IMG/VR virus record: IMGVR_UViG_3300017605_000687
Coordinates: 1 to 25,831 of that record
Length of the DNA stretch: 25,831 nt
Strand: one strand, 5' to 3'
DNA from: a virus
Part shown: one piece after another, positions 13,666-20,752 of the stretch
Numbering within the stretch: the first letter of the stretch is position 1
How the letters are laid out: every line of letters starts with the position of its first letter
Program-made: the position numbers and the translations under genes
Notes under the pieces: model-generated
Told to the model about the DNA's origin: nothing
What the model saw: only the letters and a program-made list of their open reading frames with translations
Databases searched by the model: none

Positions 13666-14955
13666 TTAAACATCGAATCGCAAAGCCCAACAAACATATC
13701 TCGCCTCGTCTGGTCCGTGATCGAATTGCTTGATCGGCTTGCCGCTGACGCTATCGCGCCGGTAGCTGGCCATCTCGGCGCGAAAGTGCGTGCAGCGCGG
13801 ATGGACGTGCAGGCGGCGGTGGCCGTTGCGATCGTTCGCCAGCGCGCTGCGCAGCTCTTTGATACTTTCCTCGACATCGCTCGGGCTGTTGCGGGTGTAG
13901 ACGCCGGCGGCATGCAGCCGGCCCTTCAGCTCGGCTGCGCTCTTATCGACCACCGCGAAATCAGGGATCGGGTAGGGCAGCGCTTGCACCAGCTTGATAT
14001 GATCGTCCGACAGCATCCCCACGGCGTAGCTCTCGGCGAAGCGATTGAGCGACCCATCCGGGCGCAGTTGGTACAGGCCGAACACGCGCGGGTGACTGTC
14101 GCCGGTGTACTGCCCGCTGCGCGGATCAAGCTTGCCGGTGTAGCCGTCGTCAACCCCCCACAGAATGATACCACCGCCGTCGATGTACTCCGCGTCCGTG
14201 GTCACATTCCCATCAGTCGGGCCATCCGACCAGACATCATAGACGAGCCCGCTGGCCTGGATCCACTGGCCAAGCACGAGTCGCTGATACTCCACCCCGG
14301 AAAGCGTCGCCAGCCACGCGGTGTAGTCGGCAGGGTTGTGAAAGTTATCCGCGGCTGAGCTGAAGTACACCGTCGCCTCTGCGCCATCGATCAGCCGCCG
14401 CTTAATCCAGTGCAGCGGCGCATCGGGGTTAGTCGTGAAGATCAGCTGCCGCCACGGCGCGGCCTTGCCGCGCATACGCGCCGACATCGCGCTGAGATCC
14501 TCTTCCTCGAACTGGGTGCCCTCTTCGAACCAGCCAATATCGACCGCGCCATCCTGCCCGATCGATTTGAGGTTGTCGCGCGCGTTGTCGTCCAAGAGGC
14601 CGACGAACTGAAGAATCGATCCATTCGCGTACTCAAAGCGAAACTTAGGGCTGTCGACCCAGCGCACGGCGCGTGTGCTCCCGACGACTTTGCGGCGCAT
14701 AAACAGGATCGTGCCGCCGCTCATGCTGGTCTTCGCCTTGCGGGCGATCAGCGCGGTAGAACCGGGATACTTAAGACAGTAGCCGTGGATCTTCTCGCCG
14801 GCTAAGCGCGACTTGCCGCCGCCAGCGGAGCCGGTGAGCAGGAGCAGCGGGCTTTTGTCGCGCCAGGGCGCAATCTGCCAGGGCAGCGGATCGAAGACCG
14901 CGATCGGATTATGATTCGCCTGTCTGCGGCTTGTCCCAGTCGTCGGGGTCAACAT
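13666..14955 (-). CDS. terL: Terminase large subunit
   Basis: 429 residues; the ATP-driven DNA packaging motor and headful or site-specific nuclease. ATPase: Walker A GSAGGGKS (42-49), Walker B-like VDIGWFEE (138-145), coupling motif TTNP (174-177). RNase H-like nuclease: acidic positions in WGVDDGYTG (D269/D270), VVDKSAAELKG (D337) and HGPDEARYVCWAL (D416). It fits the Terminase_6/PBSX-type families and has normal length. Start ATG 14955 overlaps the TerS gene by 47 bases; no better start is visible. Works with the portal. Confidence 0.93.
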   Translation of the reverse strand: MLTPTTGTSRRQANHNPIAVFDPLPWQIAPWRDKSPLLLLTGSAGGGKSRLAGEKIHGYCLKYPGSTALIARKAKTSMSGGTILFMRRKVVGSTRAVRWVDSPKFRFEYANGSILQFVGLLDDNARDNLKSIGQDGAVDIGWFEEGTQFEEEDLSAMSARMRGKAAPWRQLIFTTNPDAPLHWIKRRLIDGAEATVYFSSAADNFHNPADYTAWLATLSGVEYQRLVLGQWIQASGLVYDVWSDGPTDGNVTTDAEYIDGGGIILWGVDDGYTGKLDPRSGQYTGDSHPRVFGLYQLRPDGSLNRFAESYAVGMLSDDHIKLVQALPYPIPDFAVVDKSAAELKGRLHAAGVYTRNSPSDVEESIKELRSALANDRNGHRRLHVHPRCTHFRAEMASYRRDSVSGKPIKQFDHGPDEARYVCWALRFDV

Positions 14956-15604
14956 GCGTATAGCCTTTGATGTCCACGCTGCCGGAGTGCTCGACCTGGT
15001 CGGTAAAGAGCTTGTGATGTTTGCCCAGCAACTGCTGCGCGGCCTGGGCGTCGTACAGCTCGATGGTCACCTTGCCTTTGTCATCCAGTCCGTACTTCTT
15101 GATCAGGCCGAGCTGGCCGCGCTTCCCAGCCTCCAGCAGATCCAGCCGCGCGACAGAGCGCGTAATCGTCGCGGTGTGCAGAATGCGATCGGTTGGCTGC
15201 ACGTTCTCCTGGCTGGCCAGGCGCAGCATGGCGCCTGCGATATCGGCCGCGCCCTCGTCTGTCTCGGGCACACTGAGCAGCGACCAGGTAAGCGTCACCT
15301 CTTCATCGTCGATGCGCAGAAAGTCAGCCATCGATCCCCGCGCCTGCGCGCTCAGTCGTGCGAGCACCTCATCAGCGGGCATCGCGTGGAGTGCTAGGCC
15401 CGCGTTGACCGCGGCTCTAACCTTAAGTTTTCTTAAGATCTGGCTCGCCTGCACGTCGGCGGTTTTCTCGCTGTAGCCGGCGCGGATCGCCGCGTTGCGC
15501 TGATGCAAGTCGCGCAGATATTCAATCACGAGCTTGCGCTCTTTGCCCTTCAGCTCAGCCAACGCCGCGTCGAATGCCTGCTGCAATGTCTCCTGATCAG
15601 CCAC
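14909..15604 (-). CDS. terS: Terminase small subunit
   Basis: 231 residues from a GTG start. The N-terminus has KGKERKLVIEYLRDLHQRNAAIRAGYSEKTADVQASQILRKLKVRAAVN, the helix-turn-helix core of the Terminase_2 family (K-x-R-FV-EYL-D-N-AA-RAGYS-KTA-A-LL). The middle is helical for ring formation and the acidic tail probably contacts TerL. Recognises the packaging start on phage DNA. The GTG follows the stop of the small membrane protein by 6 bases. Confidence 0.85.
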   Translation of the reverse strand: MADQETLQQAFDAALAELKGKERKLVIEYLRDLHQRNAAIRAGYSEKTADVQASQILRKLKVRAAVNAGLALHAMPADEVLARLSAQARGSMADFLRIDDEEVTLTWSLLSVPETDEGAADIAGAMLRLASQENVQPTDRILHTATITRSVARLDLLEAGKRGQLGLIKKYGLDDKGKVTIELYDAQAAQQLLGKHHKLFTDQVEHSGSVDIKGYTHVDPDDWDKPQTGES

Positions 15605-15610
15605 GATCTG

Positions 15611-15748
15611 CTACGCCTGCGGCTTGCGCTGCCCAAGCACCCACAGGATCGCTTCGTACACCGCGCGCGCGATCACCCAGCCGATCCCCGCGAAGAATCC
15701 GAACAAGATCAGGTTGACCCAAAGATAGGCCGTAAAGCCGATGTCCAT
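15611..15748 (-). CDS. 45-residue membrane protein (holin-like candidate)
   Basis: MDIGFTAYLWVNLILFGFFAGIGWVIARAVYEAILWVLGQRKPQA: one or two hydrophobic segments and a short basic C-terminus. ATG 15748 is preceded by GGAGGGG at a spacing of 8 bases. It lies between the small membrane gene at 15752 and TerS. Size, topology and closeness to the amidase suggest a holin or antiholin; other small phage membrane proteins look similar. Confidence 0.6.
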   Translation of the reverse strand: MDIGFTAYLWVNLILFGFFAGIGWVIARAVYEAILWVLGQRKPQA

Positions 15749-15751
15749 AAT

Positions 15752-15865
15752 CTATCCCCCTCCGAAGAACAGCCAATACACCGCCGCGCCGACGATGCAC
15801 GGCGCGAGGATCCAAAGCACCGCGACGATAATGATATGAATGCGACGGGCGGTAAACTCGCTCAT
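15752..15865 (-). CDS. 37-residue single-span membrane protein (lysis candidate)
   Basis: MSEFTARRIHIIIVAVLWILAPCIVGAAVYWLFFGGG: a charged start and a single membrane segment of about 25 residues. Its last codons contain the ribosome site (GGAGGGG) of the next small gene, so the two are coupled. Its own ribosome site is weak. Proposed as the partner of the 45-residue membrane protein in host lysis; unproven. Confidence 0.5.
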   Translation of the reverse strand: MSEFTARRIHIIIVAVLWILAPCIVGAAVYWLFFGGG

Positions 15866-15923
15866 AATGGCGGCGTGCCCCTCCGGGCTGCAGTAGAGTT
15901 CAATCCTAAACTATCCTTCCGGC

Positions 15924-16700
15924 TTACAGCGTCCCCCCGGCGTACAGGTACGGCGGCGCCTCCGGCGGCAGCGCGTAGGCGGCCTGGTCGGCGTCCAGAT
16001 AGGGCTGGCTACATGCGTGATACCAGCACGCCGCTGACACTTGGCTGGGCAGCTTGGCATGCAATGCGGCGTAACGCGTGGCCTTGGTCTCCGCCGACGT
16101 GGCCGGGTCGTTAATGCCGCACTCAGTCAGCATCCATGTCTTTGCAGGAAAAAACAGCGCCAGCTGGTCAAGCGCGCGCTGAATCTGGCCGGTGTCGCCG
16201 GCGATGAAATCGTGATAGGCGTAGGCGTGAAACCCGATCGCGTCCGCGAGCTCGAAGCCGTCCTGGCAGATCGCCCACCACTCGCTCTGGCGATTCTCAA
16301 GCAGACCAGGCGAGACAATGCGGGCCTGCGGGAAGGACTCGCGTACCACGCTCAGGCTCTCGATAAACCAGTAGCGGAAATTCCATGCCGCGTCATCGCT
16401 CGCATCGTCGGCGTTCGGCTCGTTGCCCAGCTCGACCGTGATGGTCGATCGCGCCTCGCACCAGGGGCGCAGCTCGGCGAGTACGGCCGATGGATCGAGC
16501 GCCGGCGGGCCTTGACAGCCGTCGCCGCTGATGGTGCGGACGAGCAGCTCGGGCATGGCCGTACACACGTCCATGCGGCTGGCGTCGTCCCAGGGCGCGC
16601 CCCAGCCGGTCACCACCTTGAGCAGCGGCAGACGCGCGCTGCGAATGGTCGAGAGCAGGCCGCCGACCGTGGCGCAATCTGTCAGCACGATGCCTTGCAT
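15924..16700 (-). CDS. Glycoside-hydrolase-like TIM-barrel protein (clan A type)
   Basis: 258 residues from ATG 16700, overlapping the amidase stop as TAATG. ITVELGNEPN (87-96) carries a candidate acid/base Glu94 after Asn, and WMLTECGIND (189-198) a candidate nucleophile Glu193, the two-glutamate arrangement of clan GH-A barrels (GH5/GH39 relatives). AIGFHAYAYHD (154-164) fits a substrate-lining strand. No signal peptide. Directly behind the amidase, so probably a second wall- or capsule-cleaving enzyme used in lysis or entry; substrate unknown. Confidence 0.7.
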   Translation of the reverse strand: MQGIVLTDCATVGGLLSTIRSARLPLLKVVTGWGAPWDDASRMDVCTAMPELLVRTISGDGCQGPPALDPSAVLAELRPWCEARSTITVELGNEPNADDASDDAAWNFRYWFIESLSVVRESFPQARIVSPGLLENRQSEWWAICQDGFELADAIGFHAYAYHDFIAGDTGQIQRALDQLALFFPAKTWMLTECGINDPATSAETKATRYAALHAKLPSQVSAACWYHACSQPYLDADQAAYALPPEAPPYLYAGGTL

Positions 16701-17575
16701 TACACCGGCCTCGCATAACTGCTCGGCACAAAGCCCAGTCCTGGCGGTTTGTTCACGTTTGGCGGCGAGCACCACAGCCAATCCCCCTGCGTGTCGCCGA
16801 CATTGATCGTGTCACCGGGAGCCAGCCATGTCTGTCCATTATCCGGCCCGCTGGCCAGCGGCGCACCCGGCTGACGATCGGTCAAGACCGCGCAGGGCGA
16901 TGTTACCACGTAGCGCATATACACCGTCTGATAGGGCTTTGCGAGGATCGGGATCGCGTACGTGGGCGTGAGGACCGCGCCGGGGCACTCGGGCTTATTG
17001 TAGTCGTTGTGAAAGGAGATCTGATGATCGTGCAGATCGGGTCGGTTATCGGGCGCGCTGGTGTAGACGATATCAAAGGTTTTGAGGCGGTCGCGTAGCG
17101 TCTGCACCGCAATCTGCAACAGCTTCTGCATCGCCTCCGGCCAGCCGTGACTCTGGAAATAGCCCACGGTCTCGATCCCGATCGAGTAGTGCAGCTGCCC
17201 GCTCGCGTCGTGATAGCTATTGCCGGACGCAGCGTGCGTCCCGACATCGTACATCGGGGTGAACAGCCAGATCCAGCGCTCGTCGATAAACAGGTGCGGC
17301 CCGGTTGTCCAATGCTTCGTGTCGCGGTAGTAGACCATGATGCTATCTAACTGCGGCTTCCGTTTGGCTTTGATCTGGTCAGCGCTCAGCCCGGCCTCGT
17401 TGCGATCCCACCATGATGCCTGGTTGGTGCTGATCGGCGCCCATGACGCATCGGGGCTATAGGTGTTATGGATGACCACAAACGACGGCGGCACGCTGCC
17501 GAAGTCATAGCCGGCAACGTAGTCGATAAACTCCTGGCCGGTCTTGGCCTGGCCGATGTAGGCGAATGCGGACAT
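16700..17575 (-). CDS. N-acetylmuramoyl-L-alanine amidase with SH3-like C-terminus (endolysin)
   Basis: 291 residues. Amidase_2/PGRP-type zinc amidase: PSFVVIHNTYS with zinc ligand His36, SIGIETVG (131-138), and FHNDYNKPECPG with His189 and Cys197 eight residues apart as in T7 lysozyme. An SH3-like domain (about 222-291: SPCAVLTDRQPGAPL...TWLAPGDTINVGDTQGDWLWCSPP...LGFVPSSY) probably binds the cell wall. Start ATG 17575 is chosen because AAGGGG precedes it and the longer frame is a shadow of the neighbour. Cuts peptidoglycan for release; needs a holin, as there is no signal peptide. Confidence 0.88.
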   Translation of the reverse strand: MSAFAYIGQAKTGQEFIDYVAGYDFGSVPPSFVVIHNTYSPDASWAPISTNQASWWDRNEAGLSADQIKAKRKPQLDSIMVYYRDTKHWTTGPHLFIDERWIWLFTPMYDVGTHAASGNSYHDASGQLHYSIGIETVGYFQSHGWPEAMQKLLQIAVQTLRDRLKTFDIVYTSAPDNRPDLHDHQISFHNDYNKPECPGAVLTPTYAIPILAKPYQTVYMRYVVTSPCAVLTDRQPGAPLASGPDNGQTWLAPGDTINVGDTQGDWLWCSPPNVNKPPGLGFVPSSYARPV

Positions 17576-17579
17576 CCCC

Positions 17580-17888
17580 TTATTCCCCCACGGCGCGCTC
17601 GACGAGCGGCGCCACCCGTACATTCCACGCATACACGCGCACGGTCGAATAGCCAAAGCCCAGGCGCTTGGCAATCGCGTTATAGCTCATCCCCTGCTCG
17701 CGCAGCACGCGTATCGCGCGCGCATCCTCCGCTGTGACTTTGCAGTAGCGCTTCCCCACGAACGTGGGTGGTCGGGCCGGCTCAGGTGGCGCTTCGTCCG
17801 TGGCCGGGTCAAACGGCGCAACCTCGACGCCAAGCAGCCGCGCCTCCAGGCGCAAACAGCGGTCGAGCAGATACTGGCGCTCGGTCAT
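17580..17888 (-). CDS. Small helix-turn-helix DNA-binding protein
   Basis: 102 residues from ATG 17888 (ATGA overlap with the upstream gene). C-terminal half: KVTAEDARAIRVLREQGMSYNAIAKRLGFGYSTVRVYAWNV, a clear helix-turn-helix of the resolvase/sigma-region-4 type (two helices around GMSYNAIAKRLGFGYSTV). N-terminal MTERQYLLDRCLRLEARLLGVE is helical. It could regulate late transcription or bind phage DNA ends. Third gene of the late operon. Confidence 0.7.
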   Translation of the reverse strand: MTERQYLLDRCLRLEARLLGVEVAPFDPATDEAPPEPARPPTFVGKRYCKVTAEDARAIRVLREQGMSYNAIAKRLGFGYSTVRVYAWNVRVAPLVERAVGE

Positions 17889-18268
17889 AGCCATCTCCCG
17901 AGCAGCTGCGCCAGCAGCAGGATGGTCATCGCGCCCAGCCAGAGGTTCAAATATAGCTGCCGCCGGCTGCGCTCGCCGTGGTCGGCGGCTGTCCACTCTT
18001 CGATGCGCGTGACCCGCTGCACCAGGTTGGTCATCACGTTGAGATTGAGATCGGCCTGGTCGTAGCGCCTGAGCAGCCTCCGCGTCGAGTCATCGATCGC
18101 GCCGTCGGCGACCGCGCCGACGATCCCGACCTCACGCCGCAGATCCTCGCGCTCGTTCAGCAGCTCGACGGGGGCGTGCATGTCGCCGGCGCTGGCAATC
18201 TGGATCTCGATATGTTCCAGCCGCCGAATCTTCGCCTGGCGGATTTTGGCTAAGGCCTCGTCACGCAT
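17885..18268 (-). CDS. Helical protein with C-terminal membrane anchor
   Basis: 127 residues from ATG 18268 (TGATG with the preceding stop). Starts with KIRRLEHIEIQIASAGDMHAPVELLNEREDLRREV, a helical pair, has a long amphipathic middle, and ends RRQLYLNLWLGAMTILLLAQLLGRWL, one C-terminal membrane segment. A tail-anchored topology within a lysis-proximal cluster suggests a holin-associated or spanin-like protein, but no family is certain. Confidence 0.6.
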   Translation of the reverse strand: MRDEALAKIRQAKIRRLEHIEIQIASAGDMHAPVELLNEREDLRREVGIVGAVADGAIDDSTRRLLRRYDQADLNLNVMTNLVQRVTRIEEWTAADHGERSRRQLYLNLWLGAMTILLLAQLLGRWL

Positions 18269-18639
18269 CACGCGCCCGCCTCGCGCGCCGCGTCAAGCAG
18301 CGCCTCGACCTCCGGCCAGCGCTCGCGCATGAGCGCTACGGTCTGCTTGATGTTTGCGATATCGGCGCTCACGTTGGCCAGCAGCGGCGCTGAAACGTCG
18401 AAGGATTCTTGCAGCGTGCGTAGATCGGCCGCCAGTTGGGCATCGATCGCATCCAATCTCGCCTGCATGCTGTCCTCAATCTGGACGATCGCGTGCTGCA
18501 AACGGGTGGTCTTGTCTTCGCTGGCCTTGAGGATGCGCATGATCAGCAGATCGAGCGCGCTATCGGGCGCGCCAAGCGCGCGCAGCTCATCGATCGAGCT
18601 GCGAATCTCAAGCGGCAGGAATTGGGCGTTCTGCGACAT
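18268..18639 (-). CDS. Coiled-coil protein, first gene of the late operon
   Basis: 123 residues, almost wholly helical with heptad-like spacing (LDLLIMRILKASEDKTTRLQHAIVQIEDSMQARLDAIDAQLAADLRTLQES...ANIKQTVALMRERWPEVEALLDAA). No signal or cysteines. Begins about 30 bases after the predicted transcription start at 18670, without a clear Shine-Dalgarno. Function unknown. Confidence 0.65.
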   Translation of the reverse strand: MSQNAQFLPLEIRSSIDELRALGAPDSALDLLIMRILKASEDKTTRLQHAIVQIEDSMQARLDAIDAQLAADLRTLQESFDVSAPLLANVSADIANIKQTVALMRERWPEVEALLDAAREAGA

Positions 18640-18676
18640 ACGGGCGGACTCGGAGCGCCGGGGGTGTGGTGATCAA

Positions 18677-18705
18677 ATGCTAACACGCGATTACGGTCAA
18701 GTCAA
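18677..18705 (-). promoter_or_regulatory. Late operon promoter
   Basis: Minus strand: TTGACT (18705-18700), 17 bases, TAGCAT (18682-18677) with TGT just before it (extended -10). Lies between the HNH gene and the first late gene, facing the late operon; no other strong promoter is seen at the head of the 18-kb gene block. Confidence 0.65.
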
Positions 18706-18723
18706 ACAGTAATCCGACAGCAG

Positions 18724-19482
18724 TTATCGATAGTCTATCGTTTTTGTTCCCTTGCTGCAATTACATGATATACACAGCGGTTGAATATTCGTTATCTCAT
18801 TTGTCCCGCCTTTTGCGAGAGGAACAACATGATCGACAGTAAGCGGCTTCTTTTCCTTACAACATAAACATCGAAATTCATAACGAACGCACAATGACTC
18901 CCATTCCGCCTTTGTGTACGATCCCCCTCCGCCTGCCTTGCGAGCGCGCCGCTGCTGTCTTTGTGCTTGTTTAAGTGCTTGCAATCGATCAGGGGCTAGT
19001 GAGTCAAGCCATTGCTTCTGACGATCGCGGTGCTCTTTCAGATGTGTGGAGCGGTAGCGGCGTGCATACTCCTTCCGTGCTTGGATACGACGATCCGCTT
19101 TTTCCTGAGCCGAAAGACTCGAAAGATCGGTGCGCTTTTGTTTTGGTTTTGTTCGTTTAGCATCACGAAGCGCTAACGCTTGTCTCGCGCGGCGTTCTCG
19201 CTTCTCTTCTTCGGAAAGTCCAGCGCGAGACAAGCGCTTTGGCATGACGCGCTTTGGGGTTGTTCGCTTTGCATCGCGAAGCAGCATTGCCTTGGCATTA
19301 CGCCGATCGCGCTTTTCCTGATCTGACAATTGGGGCCGTGGGGAAGGAGTCTTCGCTGCTGGGGGTTTCGCGTCCCTATACGCCTTTTGTCGCGCCGCGT
19401 GTCGTGCCTTGTTTTCCGGCTTACTCTGGTACTTCCTCGCGCTTGCAGCGCGGCGTGCTTTTTTCTCTGCTATACTCAACAT
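18724..19482 (-). CDS. HNH endonuclease with repetitive basic N-terminus
   Basis: 252 residues. The HNH/McrA-type domain is at the C-terminus: RCLCCKEKKPLTVDHVVPLAKGGTNEITNIQPLCISCNCSKGTK, with two CxxC knuckles and catalytic DH. The rest is Lys/Arg-rich with an imperfect repeated unit (LS-x-x-EKRDRR-x-AKAMLLRDAKRT-x-PK, LSEEEKRERRARQALALRDAKRTKPK, LSAQEKADRRIQARKEY), probably a DNA-binding arm. The second ATG (19482) is chosen since AGGAG is 6 bases before it. AT-rich relative to neighbours; a free-standing homing endonuclease or a packaging-associated HNH; the shared promoter with the GIY-YIG gene favours homing. Confidence 0.85.
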   Translation of the reverse strand: MLSIAEKKARRAASARKYQSKPENKARHAARQKAYRDAKPPAAKTPSPRPQLSDQEKRDRRNAKAMLLRDAKRTTPKRVMPKRLSRAGLSEEEKRERRARQALALRDAKRTKPKQKRTDLSSLSAQEKADRRIQARKEYARRYRSTHLKEHRDRQKQWLDSLAPDRLQALKQAQRQQRRARKAGGGGSYTKAEWESLCVRYEFRCLCCKEKKPLTVDHVVPLAKGGTNEITNIQPLCISCNCSKGTKTIDYR

Positions 19483-19553
19483 GTTCATCTCCTATTCAGA
19501 TGAGCCATACCCCGGCTGTTTCCAGCAGCGCGGGGCTTCGAATATCTGTGCTA

Positions 19554-19589
19554 ATTATAGCATAAACTACCGATTTGCTGCATTACAAT
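19554..19589 (-). promoter_or_regulatory. Promoter of the HNH gene, twin of the GIY-YIG promoter
   Basis: Minus strand: ATTGTAATGCAG (19589-19578), 18 bases, TATAAT (19559-19554) preceded by TGC. Box and spacing are identical to 13662-13627 although the 18 intervening bases differ. Confidence 0.7.
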
Positions 19590-19616
19590 GCGATAAATAA
19601 ACGTGGTTCGCAAGAA

Positions 19617-19627
19617 TGTGCTACACT
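19617..19627 (+). promoter_or_regulatory. TGTGCTACACT extended -10-like motif (plus strand)
   Basis: One base different from the TGTGCTATACT motif at 1780, 20611 and 20744. Points at the structured region starting about 19634; predicted start site near 19634. No recognisable -35. Confidence 0.4.
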
Positions 19628-19633
19628 ACCCTG

Positions 19634-19740
19634 CAATCAGGCCGGGCATGCGTCGGAGGTGTGGTGACCCAGGCGTCAGCCCGGCCTGAGGCATGCACAT
19701 AGAAGCCGTTCTCTGATTGAGAACGGCTTCTATGTTGTGG
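19634..19740 (+). ncRNA. Candidate structured small RNA with strong 3' hairpin
   Basis: About 105 bases without a convincing reading frame. First an 11-bp perfect stem TCAGGCCGGGC (19637-19647) / GCCCGGCCTGA (19679-19689), then a perfect 17-bp stem (19697-19713 / 19719-19735, loop TGATT). It begins at the predicted start of the TGTGCTACACT motif and ends with TGTTGTGG, the same ending that follows the inverted repeat of the XRE gene. Could be a small RNA, or only a terminator with an upstream protein-binding repeat; no known RNA family recognised. Confidence 0.4.
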
Positions 19741-20011
19741 GGATCGCGCGCCGCCTTTGCCGGGGCAGCAGCTGCGCGACCAATCCCACAAGCTATTCAT
19801 CGGGGCAGCGGCTTCACTAACACCGAAAGCAGCGCCGAGAATGTGTCCCGGTTCTCGGAAAGCCCTTATCCGCTGGCGTCCCCCTGTAGCGGGCATTGGT
19901 ACGGCGCTCAGCCCCCGGAAGCGCAAGCCCCCGGCGGTCTCCCACCGCGCCGCAAGGATAGCACAGCCGTGCGCCGTGGTCAAGGTTGCTGAGCGCCGGA
20001 TAGCCGCACAA
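19741..20011 (-). other. Unassigned block
   Basis: No convincing gene. A 120-codon minus-strand frame (19983-19621) is open but runs through both hairpins of the candidate small RNA and is rich in Arg, Ser, Pro and Gly, as chance frames in GC-rich DNA are. A second frame overlaps it. Contains a hairpin CCGAGAA (19835-19841) / TTCTCGG (19852-19858) and two similar GGGGCAGC-RGCT stretches. May be a decayed gene or an inserted repeat. Confidence 0.25.
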
Positions 20012-20563
20012 TCAGTCGGTTGGCAGCGCCTGCCCGCTCAGCCACGCCGGCGCATCCACGAATTGCGCGCCGGCCGCACGCGCGGCCGCCTCGTCGCTCT
20101 CCATGTCGCCAACATAGACCATCGTATCGCTGCGGTATTCCAGGCCCACCCCGCGCGCGGCGATGAGCATGCCGGGCTCAGGCTTGCGATAGTAGGGATT
20201 GATGAAGGTCTGGCAGCGCACGTGTGGCAGCGCCGCTTTGAGGAGCGGATCCAGCGCCGCCGCGGCGGCGGCCTCCGCGCGCCAGTAGGGCGCCGTGTCC
20301 CGGCCCGCGCAGCAGCACACGAGCAGCTGATCGGGCCACCAGCGGAGCAGGCGAAAGCCCTCGACCAGGCGCGTGACCACATCCTCGACGGTCGGGTACT
20401 TTGTCTGGCCCAGCACGGCGCGGAAGGCCGGCCCGCCCTGGTTGGTGGCCACGAAGGAGGGCGCTTTGGGCGGCAGCGTGGCCAGTTGCTCGCGTGCGTT
20501 TGGGAGCGGGGTGGATGTCCAGTTGGTGACCAGCGTATCATCGAAGTCGAAGCCGTAGATCAT
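20012..20563 (-). CDS. HAD-superfamily phosphatase, GmhB-like
   Basis: 183 residues from ATG 20563 (AGGAA upstream). HAD motifs: FDFDDTLV (motif I), FVATNQGGP (motif II, the TNQ typical of the GmhB and histidinol-phosphatase branch), YYRKPEPGML (motif III Lys) and VYVGDMESDEAAARAAG (motif IV). Length matches GmhB, which removes the 7-phosphate from heptose 1,7-bisphosphate, the step after HddA in GDP-heptose synthesis. A polynucleotide 3'-phosphatase is the main alternative. Far from the gmhA/hddA genes, following the early operon terminator with its own promoter motif. Confidence 0.75.
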   Translation of the reverse strand: MIYGFDFDDTLVTNWTSTPLPNAREQLATLPPKAPSFVATNQGGPAFRAVLGQTKYPTVEDVVTRLVEGFRLLRWWPDQLLVCCCAGRDTAPYWRAEAAAAAALDPLLKAALPHVRCQTFINPYYRKPEPGMLIAARGVGLEYRSDTMVYVGDMESDEAAARAAGAQFVDAPAWLSGQALPTD

Positions 20564-20610
20564 GGCGCGTTCCTGTGCGTGGGCGCGATGGGTTTTCTGC
20601 GTCTCTGCGC

Positions 20611-20619
20611 AGTATAGCA
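20611..20619 (-). promoter_or_regulatory. Promoter motif of the HAD phosphatase gene
   Basis: Minus strand TGC-TATACT (within TGTGCTATACT, 20621-20611), start site expected near 20604, about 40 bases before the ATG. Extended -10 without a clear -35. Confidence 0.5.
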
Positions 20620-20682
20620 CATGCGATCTGACAGGTGGTAAAAGCGCGACGCGGGCGAGATCGATCCCGCCGACGAACGCAA

Positions 20683-20718
20683 AACCGCCGCGATCCATTG
20701 GCGCGGATCGCGGCGGTT
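20683..20718 (-). terminator. Terminator of the leftward early operon
   Basis: Perfect 14-bp stem AACCGCCGCGATCC (20683-20696) / its complement (20705-20718), 8-base loop. On the minus strand it ends in TTTT (partly in the stem) then GCG. Strong hairpin, short U-run. Lies 38 bases after the zinc-ribbon gene. Confidence 0.7.
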
Positions 20719-20743
20719 CCGACTGCGTGCGTGCGGTGCGGCT

Positions 20744-20752
20744 AGTATAGCA
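20744..20752 (-). promoter_or_regulatory. TGCTATACT motif between early operon end and terminator
   Basis: Minus-strand TGC-TATACT (in TGTGCTATACT, 20754-20744) starting right after the zinc-ribbon gene stop. A transcript from it would meet the terminator within about 55 bases, so it would make a very short RNA, unless the terminator leaks. Confidence 0.35.

Noticed and set aside
19741-20011. Diversity-generating retroelement template or riboswitch
   Set aside because: No reverse transcriptase, no A-biased paired repeat, and no recognised aptamer motif.
19757-20617. 286-codon plus-strand frame opposite the HAD phosphatase
   Set aside because: Antisense shadow of a gene with full HAD motifs; no start signal.
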